From Lepus europaeus (taxonomy: Eukaryota; Chordata; Mammalia; Lagomorpha; Leporidae): DNA of 64,000 bases. The notes under the pieces were generated by a model that saw nothing but the letters and a program-made list of their open reading frames with translations, searched no databases and was not told the origin of the DNA. Location: the NCBI RefSeq assembly GCF_033115175.1, contig NC_084827.1, positions 19,152,001 to 19,216,000 of the forward strand, read 5' to 3'. Positions 24,301-39,300 of the stretch are shown here, piece after piece; the first letter of the stretch is position 1, and each line of letters begins with the position of its first letter. A program made the position numbers and the translations under genes.

Positions 24301-27300
24301 TGGGAAAAGCTCCTGGCTCCTGGCTTCGGATTGGCTCAGCTCTGGCCATTGCAGACATTTGGGAGTGAACCAGTGGATGGAAGACTTCTCTCTCTCTCTC
24401 CCTCTCTGCCTCTGCTTGTCTTAACTCTGCCTTTCAAATAAATAAATAAATCTTTAAAAAAGATCAGGATCTCTCTGCAATCCCCAAATCCCTGCTTAGC
24501 TTAAAGAGTGGAAAGCAATTTGTGTTCCCAGAGCAGCCTGTGTTCTGATCCTTTCTCTGATGCTTACTTAAGGGGTCTCATTAGCATGTTAATCTGGAGC
24601 AAGTCAATTAACTCCTCTGAATGCATTTCCTAATTGGAAAAATGAGAATAAAACTTAGAGTAATACTTCTTAGCACTGCTGAGGAGATTAAATGAAATAG
24701 TAAATGTGAAAATACCTTATTTTTAACCTATAAATTTATCTACCTAAATATGGGTCTCCTATTAATCTTCGTCACAAATTTTTTGTAACACCTTACAGTT
24801 TACAAAGCAGTGTAGCTGCTCCAACTTATGATTTATATTAAGATCAAAGTTGACCAGAAAAGTAGGCCATTTCACAAAAAGCAACTGAACTTTTTACCAC
24901 AGGCCTGAAATTTGGTCACTGCAGCTTCATTTCTTCCCCCTGCTCTTCATTTCAAGTTTATTAAAACTTTTTTAGTAGTACAAATGATTCAGGATAGATT
25001 ATCAAAAGATCAACTCAACAAAGTCTACATTTTCTTAAAAAAGAAGAGAAGGGTGCAAGCATAGAACAATCCAAGCTTCATTTCTTTAAGTCATGACATT
25101 TTTCAGTTTTCAAAAATTTTAAATTCAAATACCTCTGCAAAGAGGCAAACCATATACCCCCATTAGCTAACACTTGAAGGAAATTAGACTTCAACAGTGA
25201 CAGCTCTTGGGGCAGGTGTTTGGTGCGATGGGTAAGTCGCCTGCATCCCATATCAGAGTGCCTAGGTTTGGGCCCTGGCTCCTTCACTTCTAACCCAGTT
25301 TCCTGATGATGTGTGCTCTGGAAGGCAACAGAAAGTGGTCCAAGTACTTGGGTCCCTGCCACCCATGAGGGAGACCAGGATTGGCTTGTGGGCTCCCGAC
25401 TTTGGCTGGGCCCAGCCTGGGCTATTGCAGGCATTTGGGGAGTAAATCAATAAATGGAAGATCTCTTCTGTCTGTCTCTCCATCTTTCAAATGAAGTGAA
25501 AATAAAGAAAAATTAATTAAAAAAAAAAGTGATACTCTGATACAGGAGGGACAAGGTACACTAAAAGAACAGACAGGCTAAGACAATGTAACTAATCTAA
25601 CAGCCTCAAAACAGCCCATTGAAACAAACCAGTCCAGAGTCCATACCTGTTTTTGGCAGTGATATAGGACAAGATATTTTGATTGAAGAACTTCAGGATC
25701 AACGGGATGCAGTTGGCAAATACCAAATGTTGTGATACATATTCAAACTGAATTAAAACAAAGCAGAAAGCGCTGTTTACTTGGAGAAGAACAAAGTGTG
25801 TATGTAAAAATGAGAGGAAGTATAAATCTAATTTCCATTCCTAAGAAAAATCTAGTATCCCCTTGTGTTATCAGCTTTCCCGAGGAAATGGGAACAGTCA
25901 TCTTCAGCTGCGGTAGAAGACAACCTGATGTGTATGTTGCAAGCTCCTGACCAAAAATGCAAAACAAGTGAGCAAGCCAGAAAAACGCACTCCAAGGAAA
26001 TAGAAAGCATTGCTGTGAGATTGGCTCCTGAGCTCAACAGGAAAGGAGAGCTCCCTGAGGGAGCTTTTCCATTCCAAATCTCCAGCTCATGTTCCCACTG
26101 TGATTGCTACAGCAGCGACAGGTGCAGCTCACTCCTGGCATCTGCTGCCATCACTCAGGAGGGAGATGGCACAGAGTAACCAAGTGAACCACTGGAATGT
26201 GGGCTCCAGCTGGAGTCTGGCTGGCACACCACATTTTCCCTAGTACTTAGAATCCTGTCAGGAACTATTTTAATGAATGAGCAAACAGCAGCTTTTTAGC
26301 TAACAGACCCTGTACTGACAAGTTCAAGATGCTTTCTGGTGGGCTAAACACCAGAACAGGGGGGTCACATTTTGCTTTCTTGAATCCAGATGGGATTTGT
26401 GTCCAGGAAGAGCTAGCGGGGCAGGTGGTCTTGCGGATGGTGTCGTGGGGTTATGTCACCCGGGTTTTGCCCGTGGTACCCTGAGGAGCATCACAGTTAC
26501 TTCCAGCTCCAGAACGTAGACTGCTGAGACAATCCAGAAACGGGGTTGAACAGGCAGAGAACGGGTGCTTTGCACCCTCAGGCTCCTCCCCACAGCAGCG
26601 TGCTAGCCGCCTCTGCCTCTGGGTGTGTGGTCAGAGGCAGGCAGTCAGCTTGTACCATGACCACTTCCTTCTTCTACCCTGAAGTTGACCCAGGGTATTT
26701 TCCAAAGCCCCAGACAGAGGAGCCAATACAAACCGACCATCAAGTGATGGAAGACTTTTCTGTTTGAGATGTGCCCGAGCTCTGTCAGGATTCACTGCAC
26801 TGACACACATCGGCAAGACCCATTAAGCTGCTTATCCATGTGGCTTCCACCCACATCCTGTCCACCAGGAGAAGCAGACATGAACATGCATCCATAGTTC
26901 TCCGTTCGCTTTCCCCTGTGAATGATGTCTCCTGCTAGTCCCAGCAAACACAGGCAGAAGTGTGACACCCAGGACATCCTAACAAGTCCAAAGATGTCTC
27001 TGAATGTGTTCAAGTGGAGAGATACTCTGCGTGTATGGGGCTAGGGCCTTGGCCATGAGCCTCCGGGGGTCCCCCTGCACTCTGAAGACCTGCCCTTCTA
27101 CTGGCAAGCTAGGTTCTGACTTCTTGGGAGGAAAATGGCATGGCGCTTCTGACAAGAACAGAAAGCTTCCTCTGCTCCCTGCAGTCTCCCCTGCACCAGA
27201 GGCATCCCTTTGCCACCTGCACCTTGTCCCCTTGTCCCACAGGACCAAGTCCAAACTCCTTAGCATGGCAAACAACGTCTTCACAGGAAAACAGGCTCTT

Positions 27301-30300
27301 TAGTTTTTTTCGTTTTTTTACTTCATCCAGAAAACAGGGATAACGTAAGACCTACCTCATGGAGATGAGAGAGCACAGAAGGGCTCAGTAATTGTGTGCT
27401 ATCAGAAATACCTTGATCTGTTCCTTGCCACTGACTACCAGGCCGTTCCCGTCTCTCCCTGTGCCAGGCAGAACTCCAGAAACAGTTCATTGCCGTCTGC
27501 AAAGGCACTTTGCTCTCTCCCCTCTGGACTTCCATGTAACTAGCTTTTCTGCTTGACATGCTTCCTGGTCTCCTCCCCTGAAACTCCCACATCCTGGCTA
27601 GTATCTGTTTCTCTAGGACTCTGGTTAGAAGTCTTCTCTGCTTCAAGCTAGCTTCGGTGTTTCTAGCATGGGGAAGAATTGTGGTGCAGTGGCTTAAGCT
27701 GCTGTTTGTAATGCCTGCAGCCCATGTTGGAGTGCTGGTTCAGGACCTGGCTACTCCACTGCCAATCCAGCTCCCTGGTAATGTGTTTGGGAAGCTCTCC
27801 ATGCCAGAGAGATCTGGGTGGAGTTCTGGGCCTCTGGCTTTGGCCTGGGCCGGCCCCAACTGCATCACAGCATTTATCACTCAATAATTGTATAATTGGT
27901 TATTTATGTACTTGTATCCTTTACAAGACATCAGGCCCTTAAGAGCCAGCACTGTATCTTATTCAGAATTATATCTCAAATGTCAGAAAAGTGCTTCACA
28001 CACAGAAAAGTGAGGTCAACATACTTTCCCGCCCTTTCTTTTTTTGTAGAATGTTAGAATTCTGTCTGGCCTGGGCATATTCCCAAGAAGTCGAGATCCC
28101 TACTCATAACGCTGGGCTAACACACAAAGAACATGGACATCTATACCTTTCTACATGTAGCTTCCTACCACCACTCCATGCCCCCAGCTCAAGCTTCTAG
28201 AAAGAAAAGACTGAAAGATGCTCGGTGGACTTCACGGGCCCTGCATTCCTCCCTGAGAGACGGGGAGAACACCTGAGACCCAGGGAGTATTTCTGGTTGC
28301 TTACCTGGTAGATGTGGTTGAGCTTGAAGTGTTTGAGAAGTAGGAGGAGCAGGGCAGAGATACTCTTGACAATGATCTCTTTGTGTCTGTTCACATCAAT
28401 GCCCAGCTTCATGCTCTGTACAACAGTGATGCTGCAGTGGGGAGAGGAGGCATCGGTGGAGAGGGTGATCTTAAAGGGAGGCCCACGACGACCCACGTCC
28501 TTGGGTCAGAAGCAGTACATATGGGAGGAACCTGAACTTCTGTGCTAGGGAAACCTTCAGAGTTCCCACCTACAAGCCTGTCTGGAGAAAACCTCCACTG
28601 GTCTCTGTTGCTCTCTCTCTCCTCGGGGAAGCTCGTGCCTTGGCAGTGTCCACCCACATCCCTGGGCTGCCAGTCACTGGCATGGAGGTCACCCTCCAGG
28701 CCCTCAGTCCTCAGCTAAAAAGAGCACAGCAGAGAGGCCTGCCGGGCAGTAGGAGGTCTCTCTGGGGATGATCCCGTGAGCGCTAACAAGGAGGGGTGGG
28801 GACAGAGGCCCTGCAGAAAAGACAGCTAGTGCCCGGTGGAAGCACTCACGGCATCTCCTCGGGCAGGACGTCTGCCAGGATATTGATAGAGTCTGTCTTA
28901 GCCTTGGAGGTGGGGGCTGCGGCCAGCAGAATCTTAAGCAGAGCGATCTGGGAAGCAGAAAAGGAGGCGGTGGTTCTTCCCCACCTCACCAGCCCCATGG
29001 AAAGCGTTTTCAAGCCTTTTCCTATGTTCTTCCCTTGGGGATCAAATCTTCCCAGCACCCAGAAGGGCAAACAGGTGCCCAGTCCTGAGAGGCCTGCCTG
29101 TTGGGCTAGGGAGGGAGCCACCAGGGAGTTGATAGGCTGTTCTGCTTCAAGACTGCTCTATCCAAAGGGGAGGTTGCACAAAAACAGGGAGGGGTAAGCT
29201 CAACTCCTTCCGCCACCCTGACCGGCAGCACTGCCCCCGCTTTCAGCATGAGGCTACGTAGGCCTTGGTGGCCCTGGCAGATCTCAGAGGAACTCTGCAC
29301 TTACCTAGGAGGAGGGCCCCCAACTCAGCCCTTACAAGGCTCACCTTGTTGTCCACCCCTCCCAAAGAAAGCGGAGGGAGAACAGCTCCTTCAGAGGGGC
29401 CCTGGGGAAAGCTCAGAATGCCTTGTCGGGGGGCGAAATCTCAGGGAAAAAGCTCAAAGGGCGGAGAGCCCAGCTTGACACGGCTCCCGGCTGTGTGCCC
29501 CTGGCAGTGGAGGAGGGCTGCGGTGGCCCAGCTGTCTCCTTACCATGTACTGGGGGAGGCTGTACAGCATGCCCTGGTAGAGGATTTCACACGGCGTCTC
29601 TGGAACCACCTCTTCCCCCTGTGGCAGAAACATACGGTTTGCATAGGCCACTTCCAGGTCGTGAGGGGTGGCGTGGAGAGAGCACGGGGCTGAGTCAGAC
29701 CTAGGTTTTCCCCCTAGAGCTGTTAATGGCTCACTGTATGACCTCGGAAAGGTCACCTTCCTCTCTAAGTCCTAATTTCTTCTTCAGTAGGATCAGCAGG
29801 CTGGTCAGCATGGCCTTTCTTGGCTCTTCTGGGCCTCACAATGTATCATTCTGGTTTTCCCACTCCCTGGCATGAGTCCAGAACTCCTTTCAGGAGTCAC
29901 AACTTCCTCCCAAGAGTTGGCTCAGAATACTGCTTTGCTGGACAGACACACATGCACAGAAGGACCACCCTGGACACGCATGGGCTCAACTAGGGTTACA
30001 GGTATGCCTGGGATATTGGAACAGATGCTGCACACAGAGGTACTTTCCGCGGTGTCAACCTGGGGAGCCAAGAGCTATAGAACGCTTTGTAATCCAGGAA
30101 GAAGAGGTAGGTGGCTCAATAATGAGGGCTCATAAGGGTCTTACAACCCAGAGAGGCAGGAAGGAGTATTCACAGGGAAGCTTTTAGGTGGAAGCAAACT
30201 ATTTTCTTCTCTCCATTAGCCCCTACAACAGCACTTTCTTTTTCTGATGAGTCCCCTCATGCACAACTGTGTCCATTTTTTCCCCTCAGTTTTACTTATT

Positions 30301-33300
30301 AATCTGAGAGGCAGAGATATAGAGACACAAAGAGACAGAGAGAGAGAGCTTCCACTCACTGGTTCACTCCCAAATGCCTGCAGGAGGCAGGGCTGATACA
30401 GACTGAAGCCCGGAGCTAGGAGCCCAGAACTCAATCTGGGTCTCCTGTGTGAATGGCAGAGGACTTGAGCCAAAGTTTCTGCCTCCCAAGGTGCACAGTG
30501 GCAGGAAGCTGGAATCAGGAGCAGAGTTGGGTACTGAGCCCAGGAACCCCAACTGGCGTCTTAATTGCTATGCCAAACACCTGCACTGAAACACTTAGTG
30601 TTTATGTCGCAGTCTCCTGGATTTGCTCCCACTCTATTGAGTGTTTTTCTTACTCTTCATTTCTGGCTCCTTTTCTAACTCATCCCACTCTCAACACATT
30701 GGCTTGTCCCAGGGCTTTGTCATGGGTTCCATGCTCTTCTCTGTCTCTGGTCCTTCCTTGAGTCACCGCAGCTGGTTCTATGGCTAGTCACATGGTCTGT
30801 AAGTCAGTGACCTCAAATTTATTTCCAGAAACAGCCTCCTCCCTAGGACTCCAGACCTATATATCTAATTGCCTGGCAGCTTCTCTTGGATAGCTAACAG
30901 GCACCTAAAGCTTAGTATGATGAAAACAGAACTCTTAGTATTCCTCCCCATCTTGGCAAAGGGTACTTTCTTTAGATTCCTCTCTTTGCCTCTCTGTCTA
31001 TATCTAATTGAACTTCAAGTCTTGTCAGCTAGATCTCTAAAATACAGCCCAAGTTCACTCACTTTTCTCCATGTTCATAAATACTTCCCTGGTGCTGGTC
31101 ACCATCATCTCTCACCTGGACCATTTTAAGAGCTGCCTATCTGGTGTCCCTGCTTCTTCTCTTTTCTGGTCCTATCTTTACATGGCAGCCAGTGGGTTTT
31201 TGTTTTTGTTGTTCTCTTGTTTTCTAAAGATTTATTTATTTATTTTTAAAGTGGAGTTAAAGAGAGGGAGAGGCAGAGACACAGAGAGAAAGAAGTCTTC
31301 CATCAGCAGGTTCACTCCCCAAATGGTAGCAACAGCCAGAGCTGGGCCAGACCAAATCCAGGAGCCAGGAGCTTCATGTGGGCCTCCCAAGTGGGTGTAG
31401 GGACCCAAGCACTTGGGCCATCCTCTGCTGATTTTCCCAGGTGCATTAGTAGGGAGCTGGATGGGAAGTGGAACAGTTGGGACTCGAACTGGCACCCATA
31501 TAGGATGGTGGCACTGGAAGTGGTGGCTTAACCCACTATGCCACAGCACCGGCCCCTGAGCCAATAGTTTTGAAAAACATAAATTAGAGTAGGAGTTTAG
31601 CCTAGTGAGTAAGACATTGCTCAAGATATCTGCATCTCACATCGGAGTACCTGAGTCAGATTCTTGGTTCTGGCTCTTGATCCAGCTTCCTGCTAACACA
31701 GATCCTGGGAGGCAGCAGTGATAACTCAGTATTTGGGTTCCTGTCACTCACATGGGAGATGTGGATTAAGTTCCAGGCTCCAGCCTCAGCCCTGGCCTGG
31801 CCCTGGCCATGGAGCTTGAACCAGCAGATGGGAGTTATATTTCTCTCTTTATCTCAAATAATTAAACTTCTTAAATAATAATAAAAACATAAATCAGATC
31901 ATGTTGCTTCCCTGCTTAAAACCCCAAAGGCTTTCCTGTGTACCAGGATTCAATTCTGAGTTTCCCCACTTTTGCTTACAGGTCCTGTGTAAACTCTCAG
32001 GCGACCTCCTTGACTCCGTCTCCACAACCCCACCCCTCAGCTCTGTTCTCCAGATACTCTGTCCTTGTGCCCCCCCTCTGTTCCCGCTGCTCTCCCGCTG
32101 TTCCCTCTGCTTGGAAGGCTCTTTCTTCCGGTGGTCCTACGTCTGGCTTCTTCTCGCATTTCAGATCGTGCTGCAAAGTCGCCTTCTCAGAGGTCTAGCT
32201 ACTCTGAGTGCCCGACCTAAGGTAGCCTACGGATGCCATTGTGTCGTCCTATTTACATGGCATTCATTGTACTTAGCATTAACTGATAGTCTTCGGGTTG
32301 CCTATTTGTTCACCATCTTTCTTCCCTAACTTTAATATTTTGTGGAAGCCAGGACCTTGTCTTGCTTGGCTCTCAGGCAGAGCCAATACACTGAATGAGC
32401 ACATGCACACAGCTCTGGGGCAGCGCCAGACAGAGTTCCTCCTGCTGTCCTCCTGTGCAGGAGCCCAAGGCTCACCAAAGACATGGGGCATTTCTCCAGC
32501 TCCTCTTCGTTCTTGATCTGCACGTCTGCGATGGAGATATACTTGTGCTGGGGAAGACGAGAAGATCAACAAGGGCTTAGGGCCTCAGCCACACGTGCAC
32601 CAGGCCTTACTTAACTTCATCACCAACAAGAAAACGTTCAGATTATGGTTTGCTGCCCCAAACAGACATGAACTCTTTGAGGACAGGAGTCCTATTTACC
32701 CCCTGCATGAGCACTGAGTAAAGAGCTTCCCTCACAATGTTGCTGTTTATTTCCTGTTTCCATAATTATTGAACAGCAGCAAATACCCAAGCATTTACCT
32801 TCACACAAAGTAGAAACCAACCACAGGCCCACGTCCCTGCCCTAAGAGAATATTTATTTATCTGAGAGGCAGAAAAACAGAGATAGACAGAGCTCCTCCA
32901 TCTGTTGGGTCACTCCTCAAGTGCCTGAACTAGCCAGAGGGTAGAAGCTGGGAGTTTGGACCCCAATCCAGTTCTCCCATGTGGGTGGCAGGGGCCCCAC
33001 TATTTGAGCCATCACTGCTGCCTGCTGGTGTCTGCATTAGCCGGAAGCTGGAGTCAGGTGCGGAGGTAGGTCTCGAAGATTGAATGCCCAGCCCTGCCCT
33101 GAGGGTTCTGATGCAGGTCTGTGTATGTGTGGTGTGATAAACCCATACTTTGTATCCACACACACAGTGGTTGTCTAGGAAATGTCTGCGCAATCTGGGC
33201 CTTGGGGAGTTTGTGGGCCTTTGAGAGAGACAGGTGGAGGGAAAGGAAGTCAGGAGGCAGGAAGAGAAAGAGAAGGATGGGAAGGCAGAAAGGGAATGAG

Positions 33301-36300
33301 AAGAAAGGAGAAGTCCATCTGTCTGAATGTGAGAAACTGGGTAGTTAGGGAGAGGTTTTATTTTTCCGGTTTGGCCAGAAGGCCTGCAGGGGAAATTGTA
33401 GGAGGTACAGAATGAATCTGTCAGGAGAGTCCCACCCAGTTCCCAGGACCCCTGACAATCTGACTCATCTTGATGGCTCCCTAGCCCCGAGAGCCCGACT
33501 GGTCACCTGTTTAAGGGTCTTCACACTCTCATGGATGGGTCTGGGTAATCCAACCAAGGTATCCGTGTCCCTGTGAAAGGCCAGACACACCAGATCATGA
33601 GCTTTCAAAGTGTGGAGAACTACTCATACCCTCTGGGGTGACACGGGCCATGCCACTTTCAGCATCTACACCCTGGTATTCTGCAAGTTTCTGGGTCCCC
33701 AATCATTGCTTCAGGACACAGAAAGAACCATGGCACACTGAAGTGTTTATGAAAACTAGGAGATTCACTTAGTCTGGGAATGGTAGGTTCCTACTTAAAA
33801 GGAGTGTAGCCCAATGATAGTTAAATCCCAGGAACACAACCCTCTCGGTTCTGTAGTGGCCAGTGGGAAGGACTCATGAGGGCTGAGAAATGGGAGAAGA
33901 CCGGGCAGTTCCCACTCTGTGCCTTATTCACAGAATTTTACCCCATTAGAGCAGGAAGGGCCCCTAAGGACCTTCTAATCCAACAACCTCGGGTCAGGAG
34001 GATATTGAAGCCCCAAAGGGAAATTTCTTATGCTCAAGGTCTTACATCTGGCTCAGAACACAAAAGTTCTTTGAGGAAACTGAAAGGAACCCAAGGAAAA
34101 AATTCCATGGAAAGAACCTGAAGTACTCACTGGGAGTCGCCCATTGTCCGGCTGCTCTGGGCCGCAGTATGACTCCCAGGCAACCTGCCTCACTCCACAC
34201 TACCTGGTCCCCTGGCCCCAGGAACCACTCCACAGCCAGTCCCGACCATCAGTCACTTACTGCCCCAGGGTGAATCCGATGAACTTGTTCCTGCTCATCT
34301 CCAAGAAGTGCTCGATGTCCTTCTGTCTGAGAGGGTGATGGAGAGGTCAGCCCCGAGAAGGGAAGAAAGCACACCTTAGAGCCTCGCTGGGCTCCTGTGC
34401 CTCCAGTTGGAAGACTGGAGCCGTGGGAGAGATGGCAGTTAAAGAGGGAACTTCAAACACAGGGGTCTGACTGCCATGTTAGTGAGCCCTGAATACAGAT
34501 CGCTCTGCCCTGGGCCTATTCCACTTACCTGACCTTTGGGGCCCAGGGAAGGCCCTTGGGAAAGGCCACCCGTTCAGCAGAGAGGGGCGCTTGTGAGGGT
34601 GGCGGTGGTACCAGAGGGTCCTGTTCCAGCAAGTCTAACTCTCCATCGCCAGCAGGCTCCTCTTCCTCCTCTGTGGCTGGTTCCTCGTTCTTGAAGAGAT
34701 CCCTTTCATTGTAGATGTCCAGGCTGTCCTGCTTCGTGAGGAGTTGCTGTGGGGTGGGAGGGAGAGCAGAGACCTCACCCTAGGCATCCTGATAAGGAGC
34801 CATCCCCTACCACAGGCTTCCAGGCTCTAGGGAGCATGAAGTCAGAACCCAGCTCCTGTGAGACAAGCCCATTCCCCCATGTCAACCCTACTGTCCCCGC
34901 TGGGCCCAACCCCAGGACAAGCAGTCTCAGGCAACCACGCCAAAGGCCAGGGAGCAGAGCACAGGTGATCCCTGAAGTCATAGTTGCTTGGCTGTCAGAA
35001 GGCACTGATGCCTCTTTTTTTGCTCGCACTTTCCTTCCTAATTATGCTCTGCTTAGGTGAACATTCAATTAGTTTGCCTTCTGTGAGCATACGCCAGCTG
35101 GCTGGCTGAGGAACAGGACAGAAGCTTGCTGCTAGGCAAGCGAGTTTGGAATTTTAAATCTTATCACAGAAAGAAAAAAAAGATTGGACAGAAATAGGCC
35201 AAAAAGTTAACAGTGACTGTCGCTGGTTGTTAAGATTGTGGGTGATTTCTCTTTTCTCCTTTCATCACATTTTTTATATTTGGTCCAAATTTTCTACAGT
35301 GAGTAAGCATTACTTTATAAAACAAAAAAATAAAGGTTAAAAACATCACACTGCAGACATGCAAACTGGATTACTGAGCGTGACTGTCTGGACCTGCCGA
35401 CTGTAGTTGGAGAACTCAGGTCAGGCAGGGGAGTTCATGGGAGTGTGGCCAGGTCTCACTGTAACTTGTCATTCGGATCTTTTTAGGACTGCAGACTGAA
35501 CCTAGAACCCTAACCAGCCACTTCTCAGATAGGAGCCTGTGGTCCCAGAGCCAGAGAAGAGAAAACCTTCTAGCTGCCAAGAAATTGGTAAAGTGCCTCA
35601 CCCAGGCACATGGATTCATGGGAGTCCTATTCAGGACCCAGGGTTTTACCCTAACTGTTATTCAGGATGTTAAGCACTCTAGGGACTGAGGCCCGGGCCC
35701 GTGATGCTGCAGCAAAACAAGGATATAGGATTTGATATCACAGTGTTCCATCAGGACAGCCCAGGAACCTGTCAGGACAGGGGGATGGAGGCTGAAGTAC
35801 AGACCTTAGGGCTTCAGGATGGTCCCAGGGCCAGCCTGGAGCAGGGTGAGCCACATCATCCTCTGTTCTTTCCCACCACACCCAGAGTAGCCCCTAATCT
35901 TGATTTGGGACCAGCCAGCGTCACAACACCACTGTCTGCTCTAGTCCATACCCTTCGAGAGCCACGGCGGCCTCGCAGCTTGGAGGGTGGTGGCGCCAGC
36001 TGCGACTCCCCCAGGTCGAGCGTGTAAGAGGGCGGGGAGGCGGCGCGCATGCTCTTCACCACCTGGATGCTGTCCTCAGCCATCGGAGGCAAGCCCAGTT
36101 CTGCCCGCTTCTGCACTTTGAGGGCCTGAAGATGCTCAAATCCACCAAGGGTGAACTAAGGATGGAACAGGAAAGGGGCAGAGAAGGGAGAGGAAGGGGA
36201 AGGAAGTCAGAGACTGCAAGGTCAGGGAAACATGGATGGAGAGAAAGTGACAACTTCCGGCCCCCTCCCCCTTAATACGGTAGTAACACAGGAAGGGCAC

Positions 36301-39300
36301 ATGTGACGGTGCCCAGTCTGAGGGGCACAGGGGCCGGGATGAAGCATTGTTTGCTGATTCAGGGGTGGAAATGTCACCAGAAGTTAGAAAAGGGACCCCT
36401 GGGAGCCTCCAGTGACAAAACAGGAAACTGTCTCCCTCTTTAAGGGGAACATCCAGACCTCCAGATGCTATAGCCCCAGAGTCGCTCGGCTTCCCCTGCA
36501 GTCAGGAGGCAGTTCCCCCCGCAAAGCCTGCCTGGGGGTGTGGTGTTGGGCCAGCCCTGAGGGATGGCAGCCAGAGAGGATGGAGCAGGCCGAGTAATAA
36601 GTAACAAAGCTGCAACCATATACCTCAAAGGACTTCATTTTTAAAAAGTCCATTATTTATCTGCACGGAGGGCAGGTACTAATGCCAACATTTTACAGCT
36701 GGAGAAACGGAAGCACAAAGAGTCACCAGTTTTCTCCGTATTAGCAGAGTCCAGATCTGCCAACTTTCAGCCAGTGTTCTTTCCGCAGAATATCAACTTC
36801 GCCAGGAGGAGGCGCCACTGACACCACAACTCATGGCACCTCCCGTCTGTCCGACAGAAACAGGTAACTGCAGACACAGGGCTTGTGAGGTCTCTAAGAC
36901 AGCCCCGTTATCTCAGCCGCCAGCAGCTGGCTGACAGCTGCGGCAGCACAGGGCTGCTGGGCGGGAGTGGGGAGGCTCAGCCACTCACCATGACCACCTT
37001 CCAAAGCAGAAGCAGGACCTTCTTTATGGGGAAGTGGGGGGCCAGGCCGCTGCAGAACTTGGTAACCATGGAGAAGAGCAGAAGGGCAAAAGGCTCCTCA
37101 TTATGCACAGAGAAGCCTGGAGGGCGTGGAAAGAAGCCAGAGAGCAAGTGAGGGTGAGGGAGCTGGCGGCGTGTCCCCGTGTCCCTGACTCCACGGAGGA
37201 GGCACTCACCTCCCCTGCAGAACTCCAGGCACTGGGCCCTAAGACTGAAGCTTAGTGAGCCCCTGGACAGAAGCTCCTCAAAGGGCAGGAAGGGAGGCAA
37301 GATGGCTTAGCCCCAGACCCAGGTGATGCTTGGGGGCGGATGCCAAAAAAGAGCAACAGTACTGAAGAAGGTGCTTTCTGGCTGAGGGACTCAATGACTT
37401 TTGTGGACTACACCTCACTCTCCCATAGTAATCCATGTATTTGTGGTCTACACCTCCCTTTCCCATAGTGATACATGTATTTGTGGTCTACACCTCCATT
37501 TCCCATAGTGATACGTGTATTTTAAACATCCTATAGGTCTTCATGTCCTATTCCTGTCACGTGACCATATCAACTTATATTTGTAAAGAGATTGGTTTTC
37601 AAGGTGATTCAACTCAATTTTTCCAGGTGGGATTTGTGATGGAATGAGAGAGATGGATATCCCCATTTATAACCAAGGAATACAGAAGTTATGACTGGGT
37701 CTAGCTCATAGACACGGGGAGGTAACCAAGCCCTGCTCTCCTGCCTGACACACAGTATCTCTGTCCTAAAAGAAAGGACATTAATTTAAAAAGAAAGAGA
37801 GAGAGAGAGAGAGACAACTGCCAGTCTCTTGCAGATACTCTGTTCTCCCTCCACCACCGGCACCCATCCTCTCCCTTCTTCAAGTGCCACTTCTTACTCA
37901 GCTCAGTGCGGAAGGCCTCCCGAGCTGTCCTCCACCCGTAGGAGTCTGTCTCTCGTTCCACGCGGATATTTTCCACCATTAGGTACATGACACTCAGCAG
38001 CACCCTGGGATTGCAGAAGGATCACAAGTTTCCCAAGGCAAACCCCACGCCACAGTCAGAAACCTCAGGGGTGGTCTCTGTGGGAGCCCAACCCAGTGAA
38101 ACAAACTAGAGGGTGATCTGGGTGGTCTGGGTCATCTGGGGTTTGAAGAAAGGGGAACTCAGTGCCAGTCACCCCCCCACCCCAAGCCCACAGTCAGTCC
38201 CACTCACCGGAGCTCTGTGCTGTCTGCTATGGAGACGGCTGGTTTTCGAAGGGCACTGCTACAGGCCTGGCTGTTGCTGCCATGGAAGAGGGAGAAGGAA
38301 GAGGGGAAGGACAGGAACCCATTAGGACTTTTTCTTCTTTGTGCTGCAGACCGGCCATCCTCTGGCTACGCAGCCACCAAGGAAACTGTCCCAAGGTGAA
38401 GGAGTCCACAGGACTCCCCCACCATCTCAGCAAGCTCTCCACTGTGGTGAAGAAGGCAACGGCAGGCTCTGTGGGATCTATTCCTCTTGAAAGCCCATCA
38501 CGCCTTTACCATGTGGGACACCAAACAGATGCTAAGTAGCATCTGACAAACAATAAGCATCTAAACATTGTGTGAGAGGCATGAGACAAAATGAGGGGGC
38601 ACTGTAGTGGTAGCGACAGATAAGGCTAACTCTAGGGCTATATATATATATAACCAATGAGGGAAAGAATTGGGCACAATGGCAAAAATTGGTCCTGTCC
38701 CTTTTGGGTCATGCTGACAGGCAGAAGAGTTTTTTTTCATGGATTGCAGAGTGAGGCTGAGCTGAGAAGGTGTGTGGATGAAAAAGAACCACCCAGGATA
38801 GGGCCCTTGAAACCCGGGACTGAAGCTACAAGTGGGTTAGAGCTGGGAGGAGCCCAACCTCAGGCAGGCAGGGCAGAGTATCAGGGCACATGGGCTGCAT
38901 GGAGGAGGAGCAAGCCATGAGCTTCAGGTTGAGATATGAGTAGATCCAGCTCTCCAGGGCTTCTTCACAGTGAGGGAACCCGTGCAGGACATGAGGTCCC
39001 TGCGAGGAAGGGTACAGTCTAGGCCAGCCCTCCCCATATGCTTCTCACTCGATTTCCACGTGCAGTAGCTCCAGGAAGGTCGAGAAGGTCCCCATCTGAT
39101 AGAGCAGGAAGCAGTTGTACCTGGACCAGTGTAGCACATCCACCTCTGAATCACATTCCCCAAAAGTGCCTAAAGGACCAGACAGTTGCCATAGGGGTTG
39201 GGGGAAGGCAGGCACCCCAAGTACCCCAGTTCTTTCTACCCATGATCTTAAGACTTTTGTCTAATGCCCAGATCAATAATTAAGCTGAGAGAGAAGGGCC

